Shown here: piece after piece, positions 1-8,310 of the stretch
Layout of the letters: the number at the start of each line of letters is the position of its first letter
How positions within the stretch are numbered: position 1 is the stretch's first letter
Assembly: GCA_024222895.1 (NCBI GenBank)
Contig: JAAEOR010000057.1
Span: 1 to 34,652, forward strand
Length of the DNA stretch: 34,652 nucleotides
From: Hyphomicrobiales bacterium
GTDB taxonomy: Bacteria > Pseudomonadota > Alphaproteobacteria > Rhizobiales > Kaistiaceae
Direction of reading: 5' to 3'
The notes under the pieces: generated by a model
Told to the model about the DNA's origin: nothing
Seen by the model: only the letters and a program-made list of their open reading frames with translations
The model's database searches: none
Translations under genes and position numbers: made by a program

Positions 1-41
1 AGCGGCCTTGAACGCCCAGTTCGACGCCATTCGCAGAACGC

Positions 42-701
42 TTGTCATTGGGCAGTAGCCCGTCCGTGCCTACTTCGCCCGTGGCGCCAACTGTCGGCGT
101 GCTTCTGGCCGGCGGAAGGGGGCGGCGAATGGGAACCAAGGACAAGTGCATGGTTGCTCTTGGCGGTCGCCCATTGATCGCTGTCGCGATCGAGCGGCTA
201 AAGCCGCAAGTCGCTGCATTAGTGATCAGCGCCAACGGGCATCCCCATCGTTTCGATCGATTCACACTTCCCGTCGTGCCGGACGGCGCGACCGGCCATC
301 TGGGACCACTGGCAGGCATCCTGGCAGGCATGCGCTGGACGGAGGAGCACGTTCCGGGTTCGGATCGAATTGTGACGGTCGCCACTGATACACCGTTCTT
401 TCCGATGGATCTCGTTACCCGATTGCAGGCTGCAGCACCCACCAATCGTGTCGCCGTTGCTCGGTCCAACAATCGACTCCATCGCGTTTTCGGTGTCTTT
501 CCTGTCCAATACGCCCGACGCTTGGACCGGTTCATCAGGGCATCGAAATCCCTTCGTGTCGGCGACTGGCTGGCAGAGGTCGATCCGGTGATGGTCGACT
601 TCGACGATCGACCGGATTTGGATCCCTTCTTCAACATCAATTACCCAGGCGATCTGGCAGCCGCCGAACGCATCCTTGCCAGTGAAGATCAGAACGGCTG
701 A
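42..701 (+). CDS. mobA: Molybdenum cofactor guanylyltransferase MobA
   Basis: Probably transfers GMP from GTP to molybdopterin, giving the guanine dinucleotide form of the molybdenum cofactor in the cytoplasm. The N-terminal nucleotide-binding signature is clear: LLAGGRGRRMG followed by KDKCMVALGGRPL (about residues 21-45), then VPDG, a GPLAGILAGM segment, the metal-binding VATDTPF motif, and the family's typical C-terminal FNINYPGDLAAAE. At 219 residues it has the usual MobA length. The annotated start is TTG at 42. No good ribosome binding site is visible there, and GTG at 81 (VAPTVGVLLAGG) is an equally good or better start that leaves about 206 residues. It reads alone toward an inverted-repeat region. 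The product is confident; the start is not. Confidence 0.9.
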   Translation: MSLGSSPSVPTSPVAPTVGVLLAGGRGRRMGTKDKCMVALGGRPLIAVAIERLKPQVAALVISANGHPHRFDRFTLPVVPDGATGHLGPLAGILAGMRWTEEHVPGSDRIVTVATDTPFFPMDLVTRLQAAAPTNRVAVARSNNRLHRVFGVFPVQYARRLDRFIRASKSLRVGDWLAEVDPVMVDFDDRPDLDPFFNINYPGDLAAAERILASEDQNG

Positions 702-719
702 CGCCGGGCGTGGCATGGG

Positions 720-798
720 CTAGTGGAGCGAATTTGACATTTGAGTCCCGCTCGCTGCAAGGCTCTCGTTCAAATGTCAAATTCAGAGGCTCCACTAG
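720..798. repeat. Long inverted repeat 1 (MITE/REP-like)
   Basis: CTAGTGGAGC at 720-729 is the exact reverse complement of GCTCCACTAG at 789-798. Inside this, AATTTGACATTTGA at 731-744 is complementary to TCAAATGTCAAATT at 770-783. Four bases (785-788) bulge on the right arm, and a loop of about 25 bases remains. The stem has roughly 25 base pairs. The element begins just after mobA ends and could act as a terminator, but it lacks a T tract and has a related neighbour at 812-889, so a dispersed non-autonomous palindrome is more likely. Confidence 0.8.
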
Positions 799-811
799 GA
801 TCAGATATTTG

Positions 812-889
812 CTAGTGGTCCTGTTGACTCCGACATTTGCTTGAGAGGGTGTTGCAGGTGGGTAGCAAATGTCGGAGTCGGACTATTAG
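812..889. repeat. Long inverted repeat 2, related to repeat 1
   Basis: GACTCCGACATTTGCT at 826-841 is exactly complementary to AGCAAATGTCGGAGTC at 864-879. The outer ends CTAGTGGTCC (812-821) and GGACTATTAG (880-889) pair with two mismatches. Like repeat 1 it starts CTAGTGG and carries a GACATTTG core in the inner arm, so the two look like members of one repeat family standing in tandem only 13 bases apart. Confidence 0.75.
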
Positions 890-900
890 TAATCGGACGA

Positions 901-919
901 CCCGGTCGCGACGACCGGG
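901..919. other. Perfect 8-bp hairpin upstream of the dehydrogenase gene
   Basis: CCCGGTCG (901-908) and CGACCGGG (912-919) form a perfect stem around a three-base loop, followed by CAAATTT. It lies 33 bases before the start codon at 953. It could be a weak terminator for transcription coming from mobA or a 5' leader structure. The short AT tail makes a strong intrinsic terminator doubtful. Confidence 0.5.
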
Positions 920-952
920 CAAATTTCATCACCGAACTCGGAGAAAGCGAAC

Positions 953-1825
953 ATGGCGAAGGTTGCCTTCATTGGACTGGGAGTGATGGGCTATCCCATG
1001 GCAGGGCACATCAAGGGGCGCGGCCAGCATGAGGTGACCGTATTCAACCGCACGCCGGAACGGGCTGACCGGTGGGTATCCCAACACGGCGGGACCGCCG
1101 CACGGACGCCGCGCGAGGCAGCCGTGGGTGCCGACTTTGTCTTTGCCTGTGTCGGCAATGACGACGATCTCCGCTCGGTGGTTCTCGGCGACGACGGCCT
1201 TCTGGCTGGCGCAAAGGCCGGCAGTATCATCGTCGACAACACGACAGCATCAGCGATGGTGGCCCGCGAGCTGGCGGTGATTGCCGAAGCCCGGGATGTT
1301 GGCTTTCTCGACGCGCCGGTCTCCGGCGGACAGGCCGGAGCGGAAAACGGCCAGCTCACTGTCATGGTCGGCGGTGATCGAAATGTCTTTGAACGCGCCA
1401 AACCGGTGATCGATTGCTACGCCAAGATGATCGGCCTGATGGGACCGGTCGGCGCCGGTCAACTCACCAAGATGGTCAACCAGATCTGCATCGCCGGCCT
1501 GGTGCAAGGGCTCGCGGAAGGGATCCACTTTGCCAAACGCGCCGACCTGGACGTCGAAGCCGTGATCGACGTGATCTCGAAGGGGGCGGCCCAGTCGTGG
1601 CAAATGGAAAACCGGTGGAAGACGATGGACGCCGGCGAATATGAACACGGCTTTGCCGTCAATTGGATGAGAAAGGATCTGGCTATCACCACGGACGAGG
1701 CCCGCAGGAACGGTGCAAAACTGCCGGTTGCCGCCCTGGTCGATCAGTTCTACGCCGAAGTTCAGGCGATGGGCGGGGGGCGGTGGGACACGTCGAGCCT
1801 GCTTGCCCGCCTGATGCGGGACTGA
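953..1825 (+). CDS. NAD(P)-dependent beta-hydroxyacid dehydrogenase (HIBADH family)
   Basis: A 290-residue member of the 3-hydroxyisobutyrate dehydrogenase / tartronate semialdehyde reductase family, which oxidises short beta-hydroxy acids (or reduces the semialdehydes) with NAD(P). The Rossmann motif FIGLGVMGYPMA is at residues 6-17, the substrate-binding DAPVSGG at 120-126, and the catalytic-lysine segment GQLTKMVNQ at 169-177 with K173. The length is normal. The ATG is preceded by GGAGAAAGCGAAC, a good ribosome binding site. The alkylation-repair gene starts eight bases after the stop, so the two are probably co-transcribed. The exact substrate (3-hydroxyisobutyrate, 2-hydroxy-3-oxopropionate, 4-hydroxybutyrate or other) cannot be decided from the sequence, and the valine catabolism genes that would support mmsB are absent nearby. 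Confidence 0.9.
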   Translation: MAKVAFIGLGVMGYPMAGHIKGRGQHEVTVFNRTPERADRWVSQHGGTAARTPREAAVGADFVFACVGNDDDLRSVVLGDDGLLAGAKAGSIIVDNTTASAMVARELAVIAEARDVGFLDAPVSGGQAGAENGQLTVMVGGDRNVFERAKPVIDCYAKMIGLMGPVGAGQLTKMVNQICIAGLVQGLAEGIHFAKRADLDVEAVIDVISKGAAQSWQMENRWKTMDAGEYEHGFAVNWMRKDLAITTDEARRNGAKLPVAALVDQFYAEVQAMGGGRWDTSSLLARLMRD

Positions 1826-1833
1826 CAGCGGCG

Positions 1834-2529
1834 ATGAGCAACCCGGCGAAGGCGGTGCTGGCGGAGCTCGAATCCCTTGGATCGGAGGCCAATCGGGCAG
1901 GAATGGCGCGGTACGGGATCAACACCGACCGCGCTTTTGGCGTATCGATGACGCAGCTGCGCCCGCTCGCGCGAGCTCACAAAAAGGATCATGCCCTGGC
2001 GGCGGCGCTGTGGTCGAGTGGCTATCATGAGGCCCGGCTCCTCGCCGTCCTGGTCGAGGACCCGAAGCAGGTGACCGAAGAACAAATGGACGCCTGGGTG
2101 GCTGATTTCGACTCATGGGACCTGTGCGACCAGGCCTGCATGAAGCTCTTCGACCGGACGCCTTTCGTCGAAGACAAGATCCGAATATGGGCGATGGACG
2201 AACGCGAGTTTGTGCGGCGTGCCGCCTTCGCGATGCTGGCGGCCTATGCCGTCCACGGCAAAGCCGTTCCAGACGACCGGTATCGTTCGTTTCTCCCGCT
2301 GATCGAGCGCCACGCGACCGATTCACGCAACTTCGTGAAGAAGGCAGTGAACTGGGCGCTCCGACAGATCGGCAAACGATCGTTGACATTGCATGGCCCA
2401 GCGTTGGAGCTCGCCGAGAGGCTTGCGGCGTCGAATGACAAGACAGCGCGATGGGTCGGCCGCGATGCGGTCAGGGAATTGACTGACCCGGTGCAGATCG
2501 AGCGGATCAAGAAGCGGAGTGGCCCATAG
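1834..2529 (+). CDS. DNA alkylation repair protein, AlkD-like
   Basis: A 231-residue all-helical HEAT-like repeat protein of the AlkD family (PF08713), DNA glycosylases that remove bulky or cationic alkylated purines without base flipping. The segment DFDSWDLCDQ (residues 91-100) places W95 and D99 four apart, and W174 lies in VKKAVNWALRQIG. This matches the spacing of the Trp/Asp/Trp catalytic cleft known from Bacillus AlkD. The reading frame is open from 1663, inside the upstream dehydrogenase. The ATG at 1834 was chosen because it starts eight bases after the upstream stop and gives the normal family length. It is probably translated from the same message as the dehydrogenase. It converges on the Lrp-type regulator with an eight-base gap. 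Confidence 0.88.
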   Translation: MSNPAKAVLAELESLGSEANRAGMARYGINTDRAFGVSMTQLRPLARAHKKDHALAAALWSSGYHEARLLAVLVEDPKQVTEEQMDAWVADFDSWDLCDQACMKLFDRTPFVEDKIRIWAMDEREFVRRAAFAMLAAYAVHGKAVPDDRYRSFLPLIERHATDSRNFVKKAVNWALRQIGKRSLTLHGPALELAERLAASNDKTARWVGRDAVRELTDPVQIERIKKRSGP

Positions 2530-2537
2530 AGCCACGG

Positions 2538-3038
2538 TTAGCGCGACGTGGATGCGCCGGCTTTCTCCTTGGCAAGAACGACATAGTTCAACGGCAACCG
2601 CGTCGTATTCTTGATCTGCTCCATGGCAAATGTCGTCGAGACGTCGGCAATATCGATCCGCTCGATCAGTCGTTTGTAGAACGCGTCATAGGCCTCGATG
2701 TCCGGTACGACCACCCGTAGCAGATAGTCGACCTGGCCAGCCATTCGATAGAATTCAACGACTTCGGGCATATCGCGGATGACCTCGGCAAACCGACGAA
2801 GCCACTCGTCATTGTGCTGGCTCGTGGTGATTGCGACAAAGGCGGTTACCCGTGTGTTCATCTTTGTCGGGTCGAGCAAGGCGACGCGGCCCAGAATCAC
2901 GCCGTCTTCTTCAAGTTTCTGGATCCGCCGCCAGCATGGAGTGGTCGACAGGCCGATCCGCCTGCCGATTTCGGCAACCGGTACTGTGGCGTCCTCCTGC
3001 AGTATCTGAAGGATTTTTCGATCGAGGCGGTCGATCAT
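2538..3038 (-). CDS. Lrp/AsnC family transcriptional regulator
   Basis: A 166-residue DNA-binding regulator of the leucine-responsive/AsnC family, usually an amino-acid-sensing octamer or dodecamer. It opens with LDRKILQILQEDATVPVAEI and the helix-turn-helix IGRRIGLSTTPCWRRIQKLEEDGVI (about residues 24-48). The C-terminal RAM ligand-binding domain follows, with VAFVAI-type strands and AGQVDYLLRVVVPDIEAYDAF. The frame is open farther upstream, but the ATG at 3038 is chosen because it gives the family's standard N terminus and is preceded by AAGGAG seven bases away. The STTPCWRRI helix is typical of the Lrp-like subgroup in alphaproteobacteria. Its target is not evident; such regulators often control themselves and a nearby transporter or enzyme. 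It lies 131 bases downstream of the glycosylase gene on the same strand. Confidence 0.92.
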   Translation of the reverse strand: MIDRLDRKILQILQEDATVPVAEIGRRIGLSTTPCWRRIQKLEEDGVILGRVALLDPTKMNTRVTAFVAITTSQHNDEWLRRFAEVIRDMPEVVEFYRMAGQVDYLLRVVVPDIEAYDAFYKRLIERIDIADVSTTFAMEQIKNTTRLPLNYVVLAKEKAGASTSR

Positions 3039-3169
3039 GCCCAACTCCTTACCACCGAAAAATTGCGCCGTTCTTTCCTGACGGGCAAAAAATGCCACAT
3101 AACGCGTTTTGAACAGTCCTGATTAGGTTGTTTTTCTCATAAGGCACGTAACGAGCTACGATCAGCAAG

Positions 3170-3814
3170 TCAAATGGTATCGAGGCGAGCGGCGATTTCA
3201 GAGCGCAGGAACGGGATCAGCTCCGCATCGAACCATGGGTTCTTCTTGATCCACGCATTATTCCGCCAGGATGGATGCGGAAGCGGAATGATCATTGGGT
3301 CCGTCGTCCGAACAATCTGCCGCCAGCCGCGAACTATCTCTGTCAACGACCGGCGGCCGGAACCGCGGAGATGCCATCGCTGGGCGTAGGCTCCTACAGC
3401 AAGCAACAGCGTCACACGATCGAGGCGATCGATGAGCGAGCCTCGCCACGCGGGCGCGCATTCGCGCCGCGGCGGCAAATCGGCGCCACGCGCATCCTGA
3501 CCGGGAAAGCAGAACCCCATCGGAACGATTGCGACTTTCCTCCGATCGTAGAAGGTATCCTCGTCCACCTCCATCCAATCGCGGAGACGATCGCCGGATG
3601 GGTCGGTAAATGGCCGTCCGGAGGCGTGGACGCGTGTTCCCGGCGCTTGCCCGGCAATGCAGATGGTAGCGGTCTTCGAGACTTGGAAGACCGGTCGCGG
3701 CTGATGCGCCAATGGCGGGCCTCTGGGGCTGTCGCAACAGATGCGGCAGGCCCGGATCTCCTTCGCAAGTGCTGCGAGCGAAACAGCTGCTCGTCTGGTT
3801 TCAGTGTCGTTCAT
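3170..3814 (-). CDS. Uracil-DNA glycosylase superfamily protein
   Basis: A 214-residue member of the uracil-DNA glycosylase superfamily, which excises uracil or related damaged bases. Motif A appears as GQAPGTRVHASGRPFTDPSG (about residues 54-73), with D in FTDPSGDRLRDWM, and the DNA-intercalating loop motif as HPSWRNN near residue 180. A CRICC cluster near residue 22 and later single cysteines (FCFPG, RRECAPAW) could ligate a 4Fe-4S cluster as in family 4/5 enzymes, but the spacing was not verified. The MVPMGFCFPG and LPPRRECAPAW segments are typical of the short alphaproteobacterial group annotated simply as uracil-DNA glycosylase family. The ATG start has only a weak ribosome binding site. 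Family assignment is confident; substrate range is not. Confidence 0.85.
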   Translation of the reverse strand: MNDTETRRAAVSLAALAKEIRACRICCDSPRGPPLAHQPRPVFQVSKTATICIAGQAPGTRVHASGRPFTDPSGDRLRDWMEVDEDTFYDRRKVAIVPMGFCFPGQDARGADLPPRRECAPAWRGSLIDRLDRVTLLLAVGAYAQRWHLRGSGRRSLTEIVRGWRQIVRTTDPMIIPLPHPSWRNNAWIKKNPWFDAELIPFLRSEIAARLDTI

Positions 3815-3947
3815 TCATGTGCCGAAAACCGCCCGACGGTCTTTCTTCCCTATTAACCACTCCGGTGAGCGTGACCTTAAGCAATCTATACGATGCTTCG
3901 GAACCGGCGCATGATTTTACCTATCAAACAACCAGGGACATTGTTCC

Positions 3948-5165
3948 GTGAAGACCGATCAATCACCAACCGGGAACGTTGATGTCGCAATCGATGTGGC
4001 CCGCACGCATGCCCGGCCGATCGTAAACGAAACGGCGGCCGGCCTGCAAAAGAAGCTCACGTCCCTTATCGGAAGCCTGCGTGCCCCGGACCGAGTTCCG
4101 ACACCGGCCGCCAGATCCAACCAACTGAGGGTGGCGCCGGTCGTTCCCTTCTTGGTGGCAGCAGTGTCCGGCGCCGTGACCCTGACGCTGGCTGCACTTC
4201 ACCTGTCGCGCGGCGACGTCCTGTCCGCCGCGCTTTCACTCCTGATCATCGGCGCGCTTCTGTTCTTCCTTTTCCTTGCCTGGCGCCTCCATTCGGCGAC
4301 TCAGACGATGCGCGAGCATCGAGCCGAGAAAGACACGCTGATTGCTGAACTGGAAAGGGCCAAGGCGGTGTCCGACGGATCACGCCGAAGAGCGGAGGAA
4401 GCAAACCAGGCCAAGTCGCGATTCCTTGCGACCATGAGCCACGAACTACGCACACCTCTCAACGCGATCCTCGGGTTTTCCGAGGTTATGGAGAACGAAG
4501 TCCTGGGGTCGATGGGTAATCCCCGCTATCGGGAGTACGCCGCGAATATTCACCACAGTGGCCAGCACCTGCTGACGCTGATCAACGAGGTTCTCGATCT
4601 ATCGCGCATCGAGGCCGGCCACCATGATCTGCATGAGGAGCCGGTCGACCTGGCCGCCATCGTCACCGAGTGTTGCCAGATGATGATGCTGAAAGCGCGG
4701 AGCAAGGAGATTTTGATCTCCGACAGCTATGACACTGACATGCCGGACCTGTGGGCGGACGACCGAGCACTTCGGCAAGTCGTCCTCAACCTTGTTTCTA
4801 ACGCCATAAAATTCACGCCCGTCGGCGGCGAGATCGCCATAAAAGTCTTTGTCACGCCAGGCGAGGGGCAGAGGGTCTCGATCCGCGACAACGGGCCCGG
4901 GATCTCGCCAGAGGACATTCCGATGGCCTTGTCGCCGTTCGGTCAGGTCTCCGTCGCAACCGACGGTGACGACCGTGGCGCCGGTCTCGGGCTTCCGATC
5001 GTGCAGGCTCTGGTGCGTATGCATGATGGCGGATTCGAACTGCGTTCGGATCTGCAGCGGGGGACCGAGGCCATCGTCACCTTTCCGCGGTCGCGGGTGA
5101 TGGAAACGCCATCGGCTGCTGCCTCGGCGACGGAGGAGCCCGTCGAATGGCTACGGGCGAGCTGA
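3948..5165 (+). CDS. Membrane sensor histidine kinase, PleC/DivJ-like core
   Basis: A 405-residue histidine kinase. Residues 1-60 are polar, two membrane segments follow (about 63-84 and 91-113), then a short coiled coil (about 120-158). The HisKA dimerisation domain has the phosphoacceptor in FLATMSHELRTPLNAILGFSEVM (H165). The HATPase domain has its N box in VVLNLVSNAIKFTP (about 278-291), G1 box DNGPGI (314-319) and G2 box GAGLGLP (344-350). The ATMSHELRTPLNAILGFSE sequence is the form seen in the alphaproteobacterial PleC/DivJ/PdhS cell-cycle kinase group, but no PAS or receiver domain is present and no response regulator gene is next to it. It starts with GTG behind a weak AGGGA. Its last 15 bases overlap the end of cobT on the other strand. 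The signal sensed is unknown. Confidence 0.9.
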   Translation: MKTDQSPTGNVDVAIDVARTHARPIVNETAAGLQKKLTSLIGSLRAPDRVPTPAARSNQLRVAPVVPFLVAAVSGAVTLTLAALHLSRGDVLSAALSLLIIGALLFFLFLAWRLHSATQTMREHRAEKDTLIAELERAKAVSDGSRRRAEEANQAKSRFLATMSHELRTPLNAILGFSEVMENEVLGSMGNPRYREYAANIHHSGQHLLTLINEVLDLSRIEAGHHDLHEEPVDLAAIVTECCQMMMLKARSKEILISDSYDTDMPDLWADDRALRQVVLNLVSNAIKFTPVGGEIAIKVFVTPGEGQRVSIRDNGPGISPEDIPMALSPFGQVSVATDGDDRGAGLGLPIVQALVRMHDGGFELRSDLQRGTEAIVTFPRSRVMETPSAAASATEEPVEWLRAS

Positions 5166-6191
5166 GTCGTCGCTTCGGGTGGCCACGCCGGCCTGCGTGA
5201 AGGTTGCCATCCCGCCATGAATCCGGGCGGCCGAGCGAATGATGCCAGCGGCGAGCGCTGCCCCGGTCCCCTCCCCCAGTCGCATCCCAAGATCAAGAAG
5301 CGGCGGTCTTCCAAGGCGTTCGAGCACCCGGATATGGCCGGGCTCGACCGAGACATGTCCGAACAGGCAATGATCAATTGCCCGTTCGTCGACCGCATGG
5401 AGGATGGCGGCCGCGGCGGTCGCAACATACCCATCGACGACAACCGGGATCCGCTGGTGGCGAGCGGCGATGATGGCACCCACCATCGCCGCAACCTCAC
5501 GCCCGCCGAGACGGCGCAGGATCTCCAGTGGATCGCTCAGCCAGGCATTGTGGCAAGCCAATGACGCTGTCACAGCAGCGCGCTTTCGCTCAAGCCCACT
5601 CGTATCAACACCTGTCCCCGGGCCGACCCAATCGTCCGGCGTACCACCAAAAAGAGCGTTGTAGAGTGCGGCGGCGACGGTGGTATTGCCGATCCCCATC
5701 TCGCCAATGCACAGGAGGTCGTATCCGCCGGCCGCCGCCTCCATGCCAAACGCAATCGTGCCCGCGCACGTGACGTCGTCCATCGCCGCTTCGCGAGTGA
5801 TGTCGCCCGTGGGCAGATCCAGAGCCAGGTCGAACACTTTCAACCCGAGATCCAGTGACAGACAGATCTGGTTGATCGCCGCCCCGCCGGCGGCGAAGTT
5901 GTCGACCATCTGCCGGGTCACTTCTGACGGAAAGGCGGAGACGCCATGGGTGACCACACCATGGTTGCCCGCGAAGATCGCCACCATCGGCCGATCGACC
6001 GTCGGCTGGGGCTTTGCCTGCCAGGCGGCAAGCCATTCGACGATCTCCTCCAACCGTCCGAGGGATCCGGGCGGCTTGGTGAGCTGTCCGTCGCGGGCCC
6101 GTACGGCTGCAACCGCCAGCGCATCGGAGCCGGGCATCGTGGCGATGAGGTTGCGGATGTCGTCCAGAGGCAGGCCGGTTTCAGGCGGCAT
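5151..6191 (-). CDS. cobT: Nicotinate-nucleotide--dimethylbenzimidazole phosphoribosyltransferase CobT
   Basis: Makes alpha-ribazole phosphate from nicotinate mononucleotide and dimethylbenzimidazole, the lower ligand of cobalamin. The 346-residue protein has all the family marks: LTKPPGSLGRLEEIV near residue 37, FAGNHGVVTHGVSAFPSEVT, GEMGIGNTTVAAAL, and LDLGMRLGEGTGAALA near the C terminus, where E307 corresponds to the catalytic glutamate of the Salmonella enzyme. It is divergent from cobS across 104 bases, a common pairing in this pathway. That gap is too short and shows no B12 box, so a cobalamin riboswitch is not supported. A small hairpin (CTGGTT 6240-6245 with AACCAG 6251-6256) lies in it. 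The 3' end overlaps the histidine kinase gene by 15 bases. Confidence 0.96.
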   Translation of the reverse strand: MPPETGLPLDDIRNLIATMPGSDALAVAAVRARDGQLTKPPGSLGRLEEIVEWLAAWQAKPQPTVDRPMVAIFAGNHGVVTHGVSAFPSEVTRQMVDNFAAGGAAINQICLSLDLGLKVFDLALDLPTGDITREAAMDDVTCAGTIAFGMEAAAGGYDLLCIGEMGIGNTTVAAALYNALFGGTPDDWVGPGTGVDTSGLERKRAAVTASLACHNAWLSDPLEILRRLGGREVAAMVGAIIAARHQRIPVVVDGYVATAAAAILHAVDERAIDHCLFGHVSVEPGHIRVLERLGRPPLLDLGMRLGEGTGAALAAGIIRSAARIHGGMATFTQAGVATRSDDSARP

Positions 6192-6295
6192 CGGTTCTTG
6201 TCCTCAAGCGCCAGCCGACTCGCTTGGAGCGGCGCAAGGCTGGTTCTATAAACCAGGACGGATCGTTCGCAACCCGGCTCATTCGAGGCGCCGCT

Positions 6296-7102
6296 ATGAA
6301 TTTCGGAAACGCGGTTCGCCGTGAGACGGCCGCCCTGATCGACGATGGACGCGTGTCGTTGGCGTTCCTCACCCGGCTGCCACCGGCATTGGTCGGCGGC
6401 GATCCCGCCGAGGTGCCCCATTTCGCCCGTGCTGCCCGGATATTCCCGGTCGTCGGCGCGGTGATCGGGCTCGTTGGCGGGCTTGTTCTGGTCGCGGCGA
6501 CCCTCCTCGGCGTTCCGGCGTCGATCGCCGCCGCTCTCGCCGTTGTGGCCACACTTGTCCTGACCGGTGGCCTGCACGAGGACGGCCTGGCGGACACTTT
6601 CGATGGATTTGGTGGCGGCGGAACGCAAGATCGAAAACTCGAGATCATGCGCGACAGCCGACTGGGAACCTACGGAGCGGCGGCCCTCGTCATGTCGATC
6701 CTGATCCGTGTGCTTGCATTGGGGACACTGGCGAGCGGCGAGCCCTGGCGCGCCGCCATGGTGTTGGTGGCCGCTGAAGCGGCCTCGCGGGCAGCACTCT
6801 TGTATCCCTGGTTTGCTCTTCCGGCGGCCCGCTCGGATGGGCTCGCCCACGATACCGGCCCACCCACGGCGAAGGCCCTAGTAACCGCACAAATCCTTGC
6901 CATTACGATCATCCTGGTGACGGTCTGGCCATCTGCCGGACTCCGGGCTGCAACCGACGGCATTCTCCTTTTACTCGCGGCTACCTATATCCTGGTTCTG
7001 ACGGCGCGCGCACAAATCGGCGGCCGTACCGGCGATACGCTTGGTGCCTGCCAGCAGATCGCCGTGACGGCATTCCTTATCGGCGCCACAAGCGCGGTGT
7101 AG
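6296..7102 (+). CDS. cobS: Adenosylcobinamide-GDP ribazoletransferase (cobalamin synthase) CobS
   Basis: Joins adenosylcobinamide-GDP to alpha-ribazole (phosphate), the last step of cobalamin assembly, in the inner membrane. The 268-residue protein is strongly hydrophobic with several membrane segments and carries the family signature GGLHEDGLADTFDGFGGG followed by DSRLGTYG, the acidic Mg-binding site. FLTRLP near the N terminus and GDTLGACQQ near the C terminus also match the family. The frame is open from 6224, but the ATG at 6296, preceded by GAGG, gives the normal length. It reads into the protease gene after 26 bases, so the two are probably in one unit. The partner enzyme CobT is encoded divergently upstream. 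Confidence 0.95.
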   Translation: MNFGNAVRRETAALIDDGRVSLAFLTRLPPALVGGDPAEVPHFARAARIFPVVGAVIGLVGGLVLVAATLLGVPASIAAALAVVATLVLTGGLHEDGLADTFDGFGGGGTQDRKLEIMRDSRLGTYGAAALVMSILIRVLALGTLASGEPWRAAMVLVAAEAASRAALLYPWFALPAARSDGLAHDTGPPTAKALVTAQILAITIILVTVWPSAGLRAATDGILLLLAATYILVLTARAQIGGRTGDTLGACQQIAVTAFLIGATSAV

Positions 7103-7128
7103 ACGCCAACAGGAAAAGGATACGCGGC

Positions 7129-7863
7129 GTGGACCCGCAAAGGCCGAACAGAACCCCTCTGCTCCCCCGGCTCATTCTGGGCCTGGTAGCTGTTGGTGTG
7201 ATCGTCGCGATCGGTCTGTTTGTCGCCGATGCCGGTTTCGTCGCCGAAGACATCGACTTGCCCAGACTGGTGGCGTTGCTCGCGGTTCTGCTGTTCGTCG
7301 GTGTCGGTGTCTTCGCCCGCCCGCTCGGCGCCTGGCAGATCGTTCGCTCGATGGGACTCTGGGTCGCGATTATTCTGGTCGTTGCCGGACTCTATGCGAG
7401 CCGCGATCAACTGGTCGGTTTTGCCGGACGGTTGCTTGGTTCACTTGCCCCTGGCGTGCCGATCACCGGGAGGCTCGCCGGCGGTGTCGACGCCGACAGT
7501 GTTGCCTTCACCCGATCCTTCGATGGCCATTTTGCCGTGAGAACAACGGTCGATAGTGTCCCGGTTACGATGCTGCTTGATACCGGGGCGAGCTTCGTCA
7601 CCCTCACGAGTCAGGATGCCCGACGCGTGGGAATCGATCCCACAGAGCTTGCTTTCAGCGTACCGATCCGAACGGCCAATGGCGTGATGCAGGCCGCATC
7701 CGTGACCCTGGACCGGCTGAGCGTTGGGCCGATCGAGCAACGCGATGTACGTGCTCTGGTCGCGCCTTCCAGCCTGCTTGGCCAGAGCCTTCTTGGTCTG
7801 TCCTTTCTCAATGAGCTTCATGGCTATTCGATTGTCGGCGACCGGCTGGTGCTGAACCCATAG
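7129..7863 (+). CDS. Membrane-anchored retropepsin-like aspartic protease (TIGR02281 type)
   Basis: A 244-residue protein with an N-terminal membrane part and a C-terminal retropepsin-like domain. Three hydrophobic segments (about residues 12-33, 46-64 and 77-91) precede a domain beginning near residue 117. The catalytic motif is LLDTGASFVTLT with D151-T-G-A-S, and a late SLLGLSFLNELHGYSIVGDRLVL matches the hydrophobic-hydrophobic-Gly signature that closes the fold. Soluble retropepsins act as dimers. This family is common in alphaproteobacteria and its substrate is poorly known. The start is GTG, preceded by AGGAAAAGGA at 7111-7120. It follows cobS with 26 bases between them, though no functional link to cobalamin is known. 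Confidence 0.85.
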   Translation: MDPQRPNRTPLLPRLILGLVAVGVIVAIGLFVADAGFVAEDIDLPRLVALLAVLLFVGVGVFARPLGAWQIVRSMGLWVAIILVVAGLYASRDQLVGFAGRLLGSLAPGVPITGRLAGGVDADSVAFTRSFDGHFAVRTTVDSVPVTMLLDTGASFVTLTSQDARRVGIDPTELAFSVPIRTANGVMQAASVTLDRLSVGPIEQRDVRALVAPSSLLGQSLLGLSFLNELHGYSIVGDRLVLNP

Positions 7864-8157
7864 CTTGGACGATTCAGTCCGGCGGATCACGGTCCCGAGC
7901 GTTGTCAGGAGAAGTGTTCTTGCACCTCTTCGCCCGGACAGAGCAAGCGAACTGGTGCTCTACAGCTGAGAGGTGATCCGAACCGGATTGACGATCCGCC
8001 GCATGCTTGGCTGACGGCTGCCACTGGCCGCAGGGCACGGATCAGCCGTGGCGCCCTTCAGAAATTCTCCGCATTTGAGACGCGCTGCCCTAGTCCTAGT
8101 TCTGTTGCACAGTGATTGTGACACTTTGAATGTTGGGATGAGGGCTCCCGCCCATCT

Positions 8158-8229
8158 CCGCTCGTCCTCCGCGAAGGCGGAGGACCCAGATTCTTTTCTG
8201 GATTCCCGCCAGTCCGCGGGAATGAGCGG
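8158..8229. repeat. Nested palindromic element (REP-like)
   Basis: The outer arms CCGCTC (8158-8163) and GAGCGG (8224-8229) enclose three hairpins in a row: CCTCCGC/GCGGAGG around GAAG (8166-8183), CCAGA/TCTGG (8186-8201) and ATTCCCGC/GCGGGAAT (8202-8223). A run of five T follows (8230-8234). This architecture, with the phrases GGATTCCCGC and GCGGGAATGA, is that of a repeat often found between genes in alphaproteobacteria. It could serve as a bidirectional terminator between the converging units. Confidence 0.75.
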
Positions 8230-8310
8230 TTTTTCAGGTGACGCCAGAACCACCAACACTGGATCCAGCCCTGCCTGAACACACCGTGGTGCCGGCCGCT
8301 CTGACACAGC

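Noticed and set aside
901-919. Intrinsic terminator for mobA
   Set aside because: The stem is perfect but is followed only by CAAATTT, without a T run, so it is reported as a hairpin and not as a terminator.
6192-6295. Possible cobalamin riboswitch between cobT and cobS
   Set aside because: The gap is only 104 bases, too short for the full element, and no B12-box-like sequence is visible on either strand.
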